From assembly GCF_014655955.1 (NCBI RefSeq), contig NZ_BNBO01000008.1, forward strand, positions 124,001 through 188,000: a DNA stretch of 64,000 nucleotides, given 5' to 3'. Position numbers and translations under genes: made by a program. A model generated the notes under the pieces. The model did not search any database. It was not told the origin of the DNA and was given only the letters and a program-made list of their open reading frames with translations. Shown here piece by piece: positions 21,833 through 31,177 of this stretch; position 1 is the first letter of the stretch, and every line of letters starts with the position of its first letter. This DNA is from Kitasatospora indigofera (GTDB lineage Bacteria > Actinomycetota > Actinomycetes > Streptomycetales > Streptomycetaceae).

Positions 21833-22786
21833 TCAGATGCTGGCGACCACCCGGTCGGCCAGGACGTAGACCGTCTCCTCGTCGGTGGAGAAGGTCAGCG
21901 AGTACGAGCCGGAGAAGCGGGAGCCGCCCAGCAGCCGGACGTCCTCGCCGGCCCGCACCGCGTCGATCAGCCGGTAGGCCGCCTCGCGGTCGCCGGGGGC
22001 CACGCAGAGGGTGGTGCCGTCGGCGAAGGCGTACACGTCCAGGGTGCCGAGCGGGCCGGGCCGGACGTCGGTGAGGGCGACGCACTCGTCGGCGAGGGCG
22101 GTCAGCCGGGTGTCGGTCCACTCGCGGGACGGGGCCTGGCTGGGCACGAAGTCCGGGTGCGAGGGGTGGCGGCGCGGGTCCGGGGCGGTGGCCGGCTCGG
22201 CCTCGACGGCGGGCTCGGTGTCGAGCAGTCCGGCCTCCAGGCCGGTGGCCAGCAGATCGGCCTCACGGCGGGCCTTGGCGTCGCCGCCGGCCTCGCCGGC
22301 CGCGATCCCGGCCGGGTGGCCGGGGTGGCTCGGGTGGCCGGGGCGCAGCGGGGCGCCGGCGCCGCCCGCCGCCGTACCGCCGGCGTCACCGTCGTTGATG
22401 AGGTCCTCCAGCGCGGAGCGCAGGGCCTCGCCGAACTCCGGGTCCATGGTGCCCGCGTTGTCGGCGGCCTCCAGCGGGCCGGTGGGCCGCGGGAAGAACA
22501 GCGGCCACTCGCCGCCGGCGCCGCCGGGGGCGTCGAACAGCGGCGCGTCCTCGGCCGCGCGGGCCTCCTGCTCGGCCCAGAACGCCCGGGCCTCGGTGAT
22601 CTCCCGCTCGCGGTCGGCGGCCAGCGCCTCGGTGACGGCCCGGCGTATCGCGGCCTCGTCGAGCGGGGCTTCGGCGGTGGCGGTGGAACGTGCGGCCAGG
22701 TGGCGGGAGATGCCGCGGAGATGGATCAGCACGGAGGTCGACACGGCGATGAGGATCAGCAGCAGAAGGGTGTAGACGGCGCTCAC
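21833..22786 (-). CDS. conserved hypothetical, N-terminally anchored protein
   Basis: The GTG at 22786 is chosen because AGGAG sits eight bases upstream; 317 aa. One N-terminal membrane helix (VYTLLLLILIAVSTSVLIHL), then a charged helix, a long acidic Gly/Pro linker with HPSHPGHP repeats, and a folded C-terminal part (~230-317) ending in TDEETVYVLADRVV. Not recognised. The C-terminal half resembles small ligand-sensing domains, but I cannot name one. Confidence 0.7.
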   Translation of the reverse strand: MSAVYTLLLLILIAVSTSVLIHLRGISRHLAARSTATAEAPLDEAAIRRAVTEALAADREREITEARAFWAEQEARAAEDAPLFDAPGGAGGEWPLFFPRPTGPLEAADNAGTMDPEFGEALRSALEDLINDGDAGGTAAGGAGAPLRPGHPSHPGHPAGIAAGEAGGDAKARREADLLATGLEAGLLDTEPAVEAEPATAPDPRRHPSHPDFVPSQAPSREWTDTRLTALADECVALTDVRPGPLGTLDVYAFADGTTLCVAPGDREAAYRLIDAVRAGEDVRLLGGSRFSGSYSLTFSTDEETVYVLADRVVASI

Positions 22787-22981
22787 GGAACGTACTCCTA
22801 GGGAGGAGTGGAACGGGGTTACGTCTCCACACTGCCGCATGGGGGCGAGTTACTGCAGAGGCAGATGTCCGATATGTCCGTGACTTTCGTACTTGTCCTC
22901 AAATTGTTAGGTAACGCCGTTCTACGCAGCGGAGTTGATCCACTTCGGAGTGTCGATTTTCGAACCGGATCGGAGCAGATC

Positions 22982-23018
22982 GAGGGCCGGATCACGGTCA
23001 GAATGTGATCCGGCCCTC
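22982..23018. terminator. hairpin between the anchored protein and the thiolase gene
   Basis: GAGGGCCGGATCAC and GTGATCCGGCCCTC form a perfect 14-bp stem with a nine-base loop, 56 bases past the thiolase stop. It should end thiolase transcription. Confidence 0.75.
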
Positions 23019-23074
23019 AATTACTCTGCGTCATGGCGAATGGGTGACACGCCCGGCCCCGCGGGGGGTGTTCC

Positions 23075-24295
23075 TCAGCTGAGGCGCTCGATGACCATGG
23101 CCATGCCCTGGCCGCCGCCGACGCACATGGTCTCCAGGCCGAACTGCTTGTCGTGCCACTGGAGGGAGTTGATCAGCGTGGTGGTGAGGCGGGCGCCGGT
23201 CATGCCGAAGGGGTGGCCGACGGCGATGGCCCCGCCGTTCACGTTGAGGCGGTCGATGTCGACGCCCAGGTCGCGGTAGGAGGGGATGACCTGGGCCGCG
23301 AAGGCCTCGTTGATCTCGACCAGGTCGATGTCGCCGATGGTCAGCCCGGCCCGGCGCAGCGCCTGGCGGGAGGCCTCGACCGGGCCGTAGCCCATGATCT
23401 CGGGCGACAGCGCGCTGACGCCGGTGGAGACGACCCGGGCGAGCGGGGTGATGCCCAGCTCGCGGGCCTTGGTGTCGGACATGATCACCAGGGCGGCGGC
23501 ACCGTCGTTGAGCGGGCAGCAGTTGCCGGCGGTCACGGTGCCGTCGGGGCGGAAGACCGGCTTCAGGCCGGAGACGGCGTCCAGGGTGACGCCGGCCCGC
23601 GGGCCGTCGTCGGTGGAGACGACGGTGCCGTCGGGGGTGGTGACCGGGGTGATCTCGCGGGCCCAGAAGCCGGAGGCGATGGCGGCCTCGGCCAGGTTCT
23701 GCGAGCGGACGCCGAACTCGTCCTGGTCGGCGCGGGTGATGCCCTTGAGGGCGGCCAGGTTCTCGGCGGTCTGGCCCATCGCGATGTAGGCGTCCGGGAC
23801 CAGGCCGTCGGCGCGCGGGTCGTGCCACTCGCCGCCGCCCTCCTCCGCGCGCTTGGCGGTGCGGGCCAGCGCGTCGTCGAAGAAGGGGTTGAGGGTGCCG
23901 GGGATGCCGTCGGAGGTGCCGTTGACGCTGCGCGAGACGGTCTCGACGCCCGCCGAGATGAAGACGTCGCCCTCGCCGGCCTTGATGGCGTGCAGCGCCA
24001 TCCGGGTGGTCTGCAGGGAGGAGGAGCAGTACCGGGTGATGGTGGCGCCGGGCAGGTAGTCCATGCCCATCTGGACGGCGACGATGCGGGCCAGGTTGTG
24101 GCCCTGCTCCCCGCCGGGCAGGCCGCAGCCGAGCATCAGGTCGTCGATGTCGCGGGGGTCCAGCTGGGGGACCTTGGCCAGCGCGGTGGCGATGATGTGG
24201 GCGGTCAGGTCGTCCGGGCGGACGTCCTTGAGGGAGCCCTTGAACGCCCGGCCGATCGGCGAACGGGCTGCGCTGACGATGACGGCTTCGGGCAT
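23075..24295 (-). CDS. acetyl-CoA C-acyltransferase (thiolase)
   Basis: ATG 24295 has GAGGAG seven bases upstream; 406 aa. Nucleophilic C90 in [28 protein letters not shown] with the catalytic His, and [13 protein letters not shown] with the second Cys near the C-terminus. Degradative-type thiolase that splits 3-ketoacyl-CoA or condenses two acetyl-CoA. It follows the SGNH hydrolase by 96 bases on the same strand. Confidence 0.94.
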   Translation of the reverse strand: MPEAVIVSAARSPIGRAFKGSLKDVRPDDLTAHIIATALAKVPQLDPRDIDDLMLGCGLPGGEQGHNLARIVAVQMGMDYLPGATITRYCSSSLQTTRMALHAIKAGEGDVFISAGVETVSRSVNGTSDGIPGTLNPFFDDALARTAKRAEEGGGEWHDPRADGLVPDAYIAMGQTAENLAALKGITRADQDEFGVRSQNLAEAAIASGFWAREITPVTTPDGTVVSTDDGPRAGVTLDAVSGLKPVFRPDGTVTAGNCCPLNDGAAALVIMSDTKARELGITPLARVVSTGVSALSPEIMGYGPVEASRQALRRAGLTIGDIDLVEINEAFAAQVIPSYRDLGVDIDRLNVNGGAIAVGHPFGMTGARLTTTLINSLQWHDKQFGLETMCVGGGQGMAMVIERLS

Positions 24296-24391
24296 GACGG
24301 GCTCCTCGTTGAGTGACCTTCGGCTACCTGGTGTCCGGGTGGCCGGCCGGGCCGGGGTGGACACCCGGGAGGAAAGTTACCGCTTGGTAGC

Positions 24392-25525
24392 TCAGGCGTC
24401 ACCTGCCCCCGCGTGTGAGTTGGCCGACGCCGGGCCGGCCTCCCCCGGCAGCCCCGCGCCCGGACGGTCCGCCCGCCCGTCCGGACCGTCCTGCTCCGGC
24501 CCGTCCGGGGCCCCGGCGGGTGCGCCCGGGTCCGGCAGGCCGAGCCGCAGCCGGTGCCGGATCAGGGCCCAGCGCCGGGCGCCGCCGTCCGGCCCGACCG
24601 CCTCGACCTCGGCGCCGGACTGCCCGGCCGCCGCCGCGGCGGCGACCGCCACCGGCAGCACCGCCTCGCCCTCCACGGGGCCGTCCTCGCCCGGCCCGTC
24701 CTCCACCGGCCAGAGGTCCACCGCGGCGCAGAGCGAGGGCAGCATGGCCATCGCCGCGGTCGCGTACCCCTGCGCCGAGGGGTGGTAACGGTCGGAGGCG
24801 AACATCTCCGGGCGGGCGGCGAACTCGGGGCCGAGCAGCGAGCCCAGCGAGACGGTCCGCCCGCCGGCCTGCACCACCGCGATGGTCTGCGCCGCCGCCA
24901 GCTGCCGGCTGAGCCGCCGGGCCACCCAGCGCAGCGGGGGCCGGACGGGCTTGATGGTCCCCAGGTCCGGGCAGGTGCCGACGACCACCTGGCAGCCGGA
25001 CGCCTGCAGCATCTCGACCGCCTCGCCGAGCTGGCGCACGCACTGCGCGGCGGGGCTGTGCCGGGTCACGTCGTTGGCGCCGACCATGATCACCGCGAGG
25101 TCGGGGCGGTGCGGCAGCGCCAGCTCGGCCTGCCGAGCCAGGTCGGCGGAGCGGGCGCCGGACTTCGCCACGTTCAGCAGCCGCACCCGTCGCTCGGCCA
25201 CCGAGGCGAGCCCGGCCGCCAGCAGCGCGCCGGGCGTCTCCCGCCCGCGGAGCACGCCCAGGCCGGCCGCCGTCGAGTCGCCGAGGAAGGCCAGGGTCAG
25301 CGGGGGGACGTCCCCGCCGGGCTCCGCGAAGGCCTCCCCGTACACCCCGTCGGCCTTGGGCGGGTCGCCGTCCAGGATCCCGACGGCCCGGACGGCCAGC
25401 TTGCTCTCGGTCAGGAGGAGTCCGACCAGTCCCACACCGAGCAGTCCGAGACCGCCCCCGCCGTACGCCGCCGCCGTGGCGATCCGCCGGGCCACCCGGG
25501 CCCGTGACTGTGTCGCGCCTGGCAT
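24392..25525 (-). CDS. SGNH/GDSL-family hydrolase, membrane anchored
   Basis: 377 aa. N-terminal helix (GGGGLGLLGVGLVGLLL) anchors it. Block I LAFLGDSTAAG (Ser nucleophile), block III MVGANDVTRH, block V DRYHPSAQGY (Asp-x-x-His). An extracytoplasmic esterase or lipase. The C-terminal ~100 residues are low-complexity Pro/Gly/Asp with no recognised domain. Divergent from the cystathionine beta-synthase gene. Confidence 0.85.
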   Translation of the reverse strand: MPGATQSRARVARRIATAAAYGGGGLGLLGVGLVGLLLTESKLAVRAVGILDGDPPKADGVYGEAFAEPGGDVPPLTLAFLGDSTAAGLGVLRGRETPGALLAAGLASVAERRVRLLNVAKSGARSADLARQAELALPHRPDLAVIMVGANDVTRHSPAAQCVRQLGEAVEMLQASGCQVVVGTCPDLGTIKPVRPPLRWVARRLSRQLAAAQTIAVVQAGGRTVSLGSLLGPEFAARPEMFASDRYHPSAQGYATAAMAMLPSLCAAVDLWPVEDGPGEDGPVEGEAVLPVAVAAAAAAGQSGAEVEAVGPDGGARRWALIRHRLRLGLPDPGAPAGAPDGPEQDGPDGRADRPGAGLPGEAGPASANSHAGAGDA

Positions 25526-25630
25526 CCGGTCCCCCCTTCGCGTCCTTGCGTCGCCCCGACGGGGCCGTTCCAGTGTCTGTGTACCCCTGGTACCCGCGCG
25601 CTACCGGTGAGCGTGGGCCATCCGTGGCCA

Positions 25631-25636
25631 TAGTCT
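25631..25636 (+). promoter_or_regulatory. -10 box of the cystathionine beta-synthase gene
   Basis: TAGTCT at 25631-25636 would start transcription near 25643, leaving a short leader with GGAGG (25671-25675). Confidence 0.4.
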
Positions 25637-25681
25637 TTGAAGTACCGAAAACCTGCAGGGCCACAGACCGGGAGGACCCCC

Positions 25682-27082
25682 GTGCGGTACCACAACTCGA
25701 TCATCGACCTGGTCGGCAACACGCCGCTGGTCAAGCTGAACAAGGTCACCGACGGGATCAGCGCGACGGTGCTGGCGAAGGTCGAGTACTTCAACCCCGG
25801 CGGTTCGGTCAAGGACCGGATCGCGATGCGCATGATCGAGGCCGCCGAGGCCTCCGGCGCGCTCAAGCCCGGCGGGACGATCGTCGAGCCGACCTCCGGC
25901 AACACCGGTGTGGGTCTGGCGATCGTGGCGCAGCAGAAGGGCTACCACTGCATCTTCGTCTGTCCGGACAAGGTCTCCACCGACAAGATCAACACCCTCC
26001 GCGCGTACGGCGCCGAGGTCGTGGTCTGCCCGACCGCTGTCGCGCCGGAGCACCCGGACTCGTACTACAACGTCTCCGACCGCCTGGTCCGGGAGACCCC
26101 GAACGCCTGGAAGCCGGACCAGTACTCCAACCCGGACAACCCGGCCTCGCACTACTACTCCACCGGCCCCGAGCTGTGGGAGCAGACCGACGGGAAGATC
26201 ACCCACTTCGTGGCGGGCGTCGGCACCGGCGGCACCATCTCCGGCACCGGCAACTACCTGAAGGAGGCGTCCGGCGGCAAGGTCAAGGTGATCGGCGCCG
26301 ACCCGGAGGGTTCGGTCTACTCCGGCGGCACCGGCCGGCCGTACCTGGTCGAGGGCGTCGGCGAGGACTTCTGGCCGACCGCCTACGACCGCAGCGTCGC
26401 CGACGGGATCGTGGCCGTCTCCGACAAGGACTCGTTCCAGATGACCCGCCGCCTCGCCAAGGAGGAGGGCCTGCTGGTCGGCGGCTCCTGCGGGATGGCC
26501 GTGGTGGCCGCGCTGGAGGTCGCCCGCGGGCTCGGCCCGGACGACGTGGTCGTGGTGCTGCTGCCGGACGGCGGCCGCGGCTACCTCTCCAAGATCTTCA
26601 ACGACGACTGGATGGCCGACTACGGCTTCCTGCCGTCCGCCACCGACGAGGCCTCCATCGGCGAGGTGCTGGGCCGCAAGGACGCCATCGAGCACGAGGG
26701 CATCCCGCAGTTCGTCCACATGCACCCCAGCGAGACGGTCGCCGAGGCCGTCCGGGTGCTGCAGGAGTACGGCGTCTCGCAGATGCCGGTGGTCTCCCCG
26801 GGCGCCGGGCACCCGGACATCATGGCGGGCGAGGTGATCGGCTCGGTGGCGGAGAAGCTCCTGCTGGAGGGCCTCTTCGCGAAGGAGATCGACCTCGGCG
26901 ACAAGCTGGAGAAGGTCATGTCCAAGCCGCTGCCGGTGGTCGGCTCGGGCGAGACGGTGACCAGCCTGATGACGGTGCTGGAGAAGGCCGACGCGGCCGT
27001 GGTGCTGGTGGAGGGCAAGCCGCAGGGCATCGTCACCCGCCAGGACCTGCTGGGCTTCCTCACCAGCCGCACCGCGCACTGA
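25682..27082 (+). CDS. cbs: cystathionine beta-synthase
   Basis: GTG 25682 with GGAGG six bases upstream; 466 aa. PLP fold type II: PGGSVKDRIAMRM carries the PLP lysine, EPTSGNTGVGLAI binds the substrate carboxylate, VAGVGTGGTISGTG binds phosphate. Two CBS motifs fill residues ~345-465 (FVHMHPSETVAEAVRVLQ; PLPVVGSGETVTSLM). Joins serine and homocysteine to cystathionine. With the cystathionine gamma-lyase/synthase at 32,702 it could complete transsulfuration to cysteine. Confidence 0.94.
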   Translation: MRYHNSIIDLVGNTPLVKLNKVTDGISATVLAKVEYFNPGGSVKDRIAMRMIEAAEASGALKPGGTIVEPTSGNTGVGLAIVAQQKGYHCIFVCPDKVSTDKINTLRAYGAEVVVCPTAVAPEHPDSYYNVSDRLVRETPNAWKPDQYSNPDNPASHYYSTGPELWEQTDGKITHFVAGVGTGGTISGTGNYLKEASGGKVKVIGADPEGSVYSGGTGRPYLVEGVGEDFWPTAYDRSVADGIVAVSDKDSFQMTRRLAKEEGLLVGGSCGMAVVAALEVARGLGPDDVVVVLLPDGGRGYLSKIFNDDWMADYGFLPSATDEASIGEVLGRKDAIEHEGIPQFVHMHPSETVAEAVRVLQEYGVSQMPVVSPGAGHPDIMAGEVIGSVAEKLLLEGLFAKEIDLGDKLEKVMSKPLPVVGSGETVTSLMTVLEKADAAVVLVEGKPQGIVTRQDLLGFLTSRTAH

Positions 27083-27710
27083 GCCCGGCCGCCGCGCACT
27101 GAGCCGGGGCGCCCGACGCCGGCCCCGCCGCCGCGCGCCGAGCCGACCCGCTACGCGCCGGGCCCCGCCCCCGTGCGCGGGGCCCGGCCGCCGGCGGCCC
27201 GGCCCCGCCCCGCCCCTGCTCCCGGTCGGCCGGCCCCCGCGGCCGCTGATCCGGGATCAGGGGCGGCGGTCTGTCCGGACCGTGAAACTTCGTCCACCCC
27301 GTGAAGTGGTACACCGGCGTCACCTGCACGCAGCATCCGGTTAACAACGGTCGTGCATCGTATTGGTCAACGGCAAGATGCCGAAGCGAGATGACAGCAA
27401 CCGCCGGGAGCGGCTCCCCGGCAACCGCGGTCATCTGGGACACGTCGGTCGGCCCTGACCCGGCCCGCCGTGTCTGCCCGTGGGGGACGCCGTCGTCCCG
27501 CCCCTGTCCGGTACTGCCGGATCAACAGGGTGCGGCGGCTCCCACGGCACCCAACCGCGCCGAAAGGCGCGTCTCCGCGGCTCCCGGGTGGGGGAGCCCC
27601 GGCGGAGGCGAGACGGCCGGTCCCTCTTCGGAGGGGCCGGCCTTCCCGTGTTCCCGGACGGGTGCCGCGCCCGCGCCCGCGCGGTCGTGTGTTCCCGTAA
27701 CCTCGCACGC
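27083..27710. other. long intergenic region with structured RNA candidate
   Basis: 628 bases without a convincing gene. At 27,377-27,386 CGGCA-AGA-TGCCG-type pairing and, at 27,389-27,438, arms AGATGAC and GTCATCT enclose a GCCGGGAG/CTCCCCGGC stem and two CAACCGC repeats. Further down are GC-rich hairpins. The part before 27,250 is simple CCG-rich spacer. A leader or small RNA is possible; no known riboswitch matches. Confidence 0.4.
27698..27710 (+). promoter_or_regulatory. leaderless promoter -10
   Basis: TAACCT (27698-27703) ends seven bases before ATG 27711. Confidence 0.5.
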
Positions 27711-28055
27711 ATGACCAGCACTGAACTGACCGGCCAGGACGCCCCGCGCTACGTCCGGCTCAGCATCGAGCTCATCGCGGAGATCACCGATGAGCAGGCC
27801 CTGAAGACCGCCGCCCTGGCCCAGGTGGAGAACGACGAGTACCTCGACGACGAGGAGCGCACGCAGTCCGTCGAGGCCATCGAGGTGGACCCGTCGGGTT
27901 CGCTCGCCCACTTCATCGACCCGGTCGCGCTGCTCGGCGACGTCCCCGGGGTCGAGCTCGCCTCGGCCACCTGGGAGTCCGCGCAGACCGAGTTCGACCC
28001 GGAGGGGGAGGGCTGGGACGAGTACACGGTGGACGAGTCCGCGTCCGCGGAGTGA
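27711..28055 (+). CDS. small acidic hypothetical protein
   Basis: 114 aa, strongly acidic (many Glu/Asp, ends ESASAE), no Cys, no membrane helix. The text YVRLSIELIAEITDEQALKT suggests a compact alpha/beta fold. Not recognised. A leaderless start and a strong terminator downstream mark it as its own transcription unit. Confidence 0.65.
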   Translation: MTSTELTGQDAPRYVRLSIELIAEITDEQALKTAALAQVENDEYLDDEERTQSVEAIEVDPSGSLAHFIDPVALLGDVPGVELASATWESAQTEFDPEGEGWDEYTVDESASAE

Positions 28056-28103
28056 CTCCGGACACCTTCCGCTGAGCGGAAAACCCGCTGAGCTGCTGTG
28101 ACG

Positions 28104-28137
28104 ACCGCCCGGCCTGTGACTGCACAGGTCGGGCGGT
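28104..28137 (+). terminator. terminator after the acidic protein gene
   Basis: Two 15-base arms (28104-28118, 28123-28137) pair with one G-T, loop ACTG, followed by TTTG. Confidence 0.8.
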
Positions 28138-28147
28138 TTGTCCATGT

Positions 28148-28177
28148 TTGGCATGAAGATAAGTGTTCTCATACGAT
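28148..28177 (+). promoter_or_regulatory. promoter of the L,D-transpeptidase gene
   Basis: TTGGCA (28148-28153), 18 bases, TACGAT (28172-28177): close to the housekeeping sigma consensus. Confidence 0.65.
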
Positions 28178-28266
28178 CTCTTCCCGTTGGCGGTGCAACC
28201 GCGGAGGGACAGAACGCCTCTTTCTATCCGTAATGCCCCGAAGGTGAGCAGCAGGGAGACGACGAC

Positions 28267-29571
28267 GTGACGGCACGCGAGCGACGAAACCGGCCCACCG
28301 AAGGCAACACCGAAGGCACCTGGACCCGCCGCGGAGTGCTCGCCGGGCTGCTCGGGGCACCGGTCCTGCTGATCGCCGCCTGCAACGACACCAAGGGCAC
28401 CGGCACGGCCGGTACGGGCACCGGCGCGGCCGGGACCGGCGGGGCCACCGGCGGCGGCGCGAGCGCCACCGGCAGCGCGAGCAACTCGCCGAAGACCTCC
28501 GTCGCGAAGATCACCGTGCTGCCCGCCGACGAGGCCGCCAACGCCAGCTTCACCCAGCCGGTCAAGGTCACCGTCGCGGCCGGCACCCTCAGCTCCGTCC
28601 GGCTCGCCGACTCCACCGGCCAGGCCGTCGAGGGCAGGCTCGCCGCCGACTCGGCCAGCTGGACCTCCACCGGCACGCTGACCAGCGGCACCAGGTACAC
28701 CGTCGCGGCCGCCGCCACCGACGCCGACGGGCTGGAGTCGGACGTCAACACCACCTTCACCACGACCACCCCCGCCAACACCTTCGTGGGCTACTTCACC
28801 CCCGAGAACGGCTCCGTGGTCGGCGTCGGGATGCCGGTCTCGATCAACTTCAACAAGCCGATCACCGACCGCGAGGCCGTCCAGCGCGCGATAACCGTGA
28901 CGGCCCAGCCGGGCGTCGAGATAGTCGGGCACTGGTTCTCCAGCACCCGCCTCGACTTCCGGCCCGAGGACTACTGGGCGGCCGGCACCAAGGTCACCCT
29001 CAAGCTCCGCCTCAAGGACGTCGAGGGCGCCAAGGGCTACTACGGCACCCAGTCCAAGGACGTCCGCTTCACCGTCGGCCGCAGCCAGACCAGCGTCGTC
29101 GACCTCGCCGCCAAGACCCTCACCGTCACCACCGACGGGCAGGTCAGCGCCACCTACCCGATCTCGGGCGGCTCCCCGGAGCACAAGACCTGGGGCGGCA
29201 AGATGGTCATATCCGAGCAGTTCCAGCAGACCAAGATGGACTCCACCACGGTCGGCCTCGGCGACGAGTACAACATCCCCGACGTGCCGCACGCCCAGCG
29301 CCTCACCACCTCGGGCACCTTCATCCACGGCAACTACTGGTCCCCCGCCGCGATCTTCGGCAGCCAGAACACCAGCCACGGCTGCGTCGGCCTCCAGGAC
29401 GCCAAGGGCGGCGAGGACCCGTCCACCAACGGCTACAAGTTCTACAAGAGCTCGATCGTCGGCGACGTGGTCGAGGTCGTGAACTCCGGCGACAAGACGG
29501 TCGAGCCGTCCAACGGCCTGAACGGCTGGAACATGACCTGGGCGGCCTGGAAGGCCGGCAGCGCGGTCTGA
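28267..29571 (+). CDS. L,D-transpeptidase lipoprotein (Ig-like + YkuD)
   Basis: 434 aa from a GTG. Twin-arginine-like start (TRRGVLAGLLG) and lipobox LIAAC; Thr/Gly linker; two Ig-like domains (~75-270); YkuD catalytic domain with HGNYW and SHGCVGLQDA, nucleophile C373; C-terminal Trp-rich tail NGWNMTWAAW. Makes 3-3 cross-links in peptidoglycan outside the membrane, like mycobacterial LdtMt2. Confidence 0.94.
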   Translation: MTARERRNRPTEGNTEGTWTRRGVLAGLLGAPVLLIAACNDTKGTGTAGTGTGAAGTGGATGGGASATGSASNSPKTSVAKITVLPADEAANASFTQPVKVTVAAGTLSSVRLADSTGQAVEGRLAADSASWTSTGTLTSGTRYTVAAAATDADGLESDVNTTFTTTTPANTFVGYFTPENGSVVGVGMPVSINFNKPITDREAVQRAITVTAQPGVEIVGHWFSSTRLDFRPEDYWAAGTKVTLKLRLKDVEGAKGYYGTQSKDVRFTVGRSQTSVVDLAAKTLTVTTDGQVSATYPISGGSPEHKTWGGKMVISEQFQQTKMDSTTVGLGDEYNIPDVPHAQRLTTSGTFIHGNYWSPAAIFGSQNTSHGCVGLQDAKGGEDPSTNGYKFYKSSIVGDVVEVVNSGDKTVEPSNGLNGWNMTWAAWKAGSAV

Positions 29572-29608
29572 CCGGTTCCCCCCTCCTGGGGCCGTTCCCG
29601 CCCCAGAC

Positions 29609-29629
29609 TTGAGTCTCCAGCGACTGGAA
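29609..29629 (+). promoter_or_regulatory. MerR-type operator/promoter
   Basis: TTGAGT (29609-29614) is followed by CTCCAG-CGA-CTGGAA (29615-29629), an inverted repeat typical of MerR operators, directly before the merR-family gene; autoregulation is likely. Confidence 0.55.
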
Positions 29630-29637
29630 GGCCCAAG

Positions 29638-30582
29638 GTGGCGGACATGGACGGCGACACCCTGCACACCATCGGCGAACTGGCCGCCCTGACCGGGCTG
29701 CCGGTCAGGACCATCCGGTTCTGGTCCGACGAGGGCGTGGTGCCGCCGACCGACCGCACACCCGCCGGCTACCGGCTCTACGACCACGACGCGCGGGCCC
29801 GGCTGGACCTCGTCCGGACCTTGCGCGACCTCGGTGTCGACCTCGCCACCGTCCAGCGCCTGCTGGCCAGCGAGACCACCGTCGCCGAGGTCGCCGCCGT
29901 GCACGTGGAGGCCCTGGACGCGCAGATCCGCACCCTGCGGCTGCGCCGGGCCGTCCTGCGAGCGGTGGCCGGACGCGGGTCCAGTCCAGAGGAGTTGGAA
30001 CTCATGAACAAGATCGCCAAGCTCTCCGACCGGGAACGCCGCCGACTGGTCCAGGACTTCGTCGACCAGGCCTTCGACGGGCTCGACGCGGGACCGGAAT
30101 TCGTCGCCAAGATGCGCGCCACCCTGCCGGAGCTCCCCGAGGACCCCACCGCCGAGCAGGCCGACGCCTGGCTCGAACTCGGGGAACTCGTCCAGGACGA
30201 GGATTTCCGCGCCAGTGTCCGGCGGATGGCCGCCTACCAGGCCCGGGAGCGCGCGGAGGGGGCCCGCACCGGCACCGACGAGGACGGGAGGCTGGTGACG
30301 ACCGTCCTGGCGCGGACCGCCGAGGCCCGGGAGGCGGGCATCGCGCCCGACTCCGCCGCCGCCCGGCCGGTCGTCGACGAGCTGGCGGAGGCCTTCGCCG
30401 ATCTGTTCGCCCGTACCGACGGGCCGCAGTTCCGGGCCTGGCTGCTGGAGCGGCTGGAGACCGGCAACGACCCGCGCACCGAGCGGTACTGGCACCTGAT
30501 CGCGATCGTCAACGGCAACCCCGTCCCGCCCGGCCTCGGCCCCGCCTTCGACTGGCTGATCGCCGGCCTGCGAACGCGATGA
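29638..30582 (+). CDS. MerR family transcriptional regulator
   Basis: GTG 29638, GGAAGG seven bases upstream; 314 aa. Winged HTH at residues ~8-75 (TIGELAALTGLPVRTIRFWSD, then PAGYRLYDHDA), a dimer helix (~80-115), and a long helical C-terminal domain without metal-binding Cys. The C-terminus probably binds an organic ligand. Its own operator-like repeat lies immediately upstream. Confidence 0.9.
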   Translation: MADMDGDTLHTIGELAALTGLPVRTIRFWSDEGVVPPTDRTPAGYRLYDHDARARLDLVRTLRDLGVDLATVQRLLASETTVAEVAAVHVEALDAQIRTLRLRRAVLRAVAGRGSSPEELELMNKIAKLSDRERRRLVQDFVDQAFDGLDAGPEFVAKMRATLPELPEDPTAEQADAWLELGELVQDEDFRASVRRMAAYQARERAEGARTGTDEDGRLVTTVLARTAEAREAGIAPDSAAARPVVDELAEAFADLFARTDGPQFRAWLLERLETGNDPRTERYWHLIAIVNGNPVPPGLGPAFDWLIAGLRTR

Positions 30583-30629
30583 CCGAATCCCGCCGGTGAC
30601 CCGGGCCCGGATCCCGCAGGCTGGCAGGC

Positions 30630-31115
30630 ATGACAACGACAACTGCCCTGCGGGTCGGGCCGATCGATCCGGCGGTGCTCGCGCAGCTGCGCGCCCGCGA
30701 CGACGCGGGGCGCCCGCCCGTCCTCTCGGTGGACGAGGACGGCGGCGCCCCGCTGCGCTGCTGCCTCACCCGGGCCAGGCCCGGTGAGCGGATCGCCCTG
30801 CTCAGCTACGCGCCGCTCCGGCGCTGGGCCGGGGAGACCGGGGCCGAACCGGGCCCCTACGACGAGGTCGGCCCGGTCTTCGTGCACGCCGAGGCCTGCC
30901 CGGGCGCGGGCCCCGCCTGGCCGGCGGGCTTCCACGGCTCCGAGCGGGTACTGCGCGCCTACGACCGCCGGGGCCACATCCTGGGCGGCACGGTCGTCAC
31001 CCCCGACACCGCCGAGGCCGCGGCCCGGGAGCTGCTGGCCGACCCGGAGGTCGCGCTGGTGCACGTGCGGGCCGTGGAGTTCGGCTGCTTCCTGCACGAG
31101 GTCCGGCGGGGCTGA
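30630..31115 (+). CDS. DUF1203 family protein
   Basis: 161 aa. The DUF1203 pattern is visible: CCLTRARPGERIALLSYAP, GPYDEVGPVFVHAEAC, RAYDRRGHILGGTVV and a late VHVRAVEFGCFLHEV. Function unknown. 47 bases after the MerR gene on the same strand, so possibly co-transcribed. Confidence 0.88.
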   Translation: MTTTTALRVGPIDPAVLAQLRARDDAGRPPVLSVDEDGGAPLRCCLTRARPGERIALLSYAPLRRWAGETGAEPGPYDEVGPVFVHAEACPGAGPAWPAGFHGSERVLRAYDRRGHILGGTVVTPDTAEAAARELLADPEVALVHVRAVEFGCFLHEVRRG

Positions 31116-31177
31116 GCCGGGCCCGGCCCGACGCCCGGCCCCGCACCGAGCCCGGCGGCGAGGCGTACGGGGCGGAC

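Noticed and set aside
27377..27440. SAM riboswitch near the cystathionine beta-synthase gene
   Set aside because: CGGCAACC-like text and stems occur, but the order of conserved motifs does not match SAM-I or SAM-IV as I know them, and it lies downstream of the sulfur gene.
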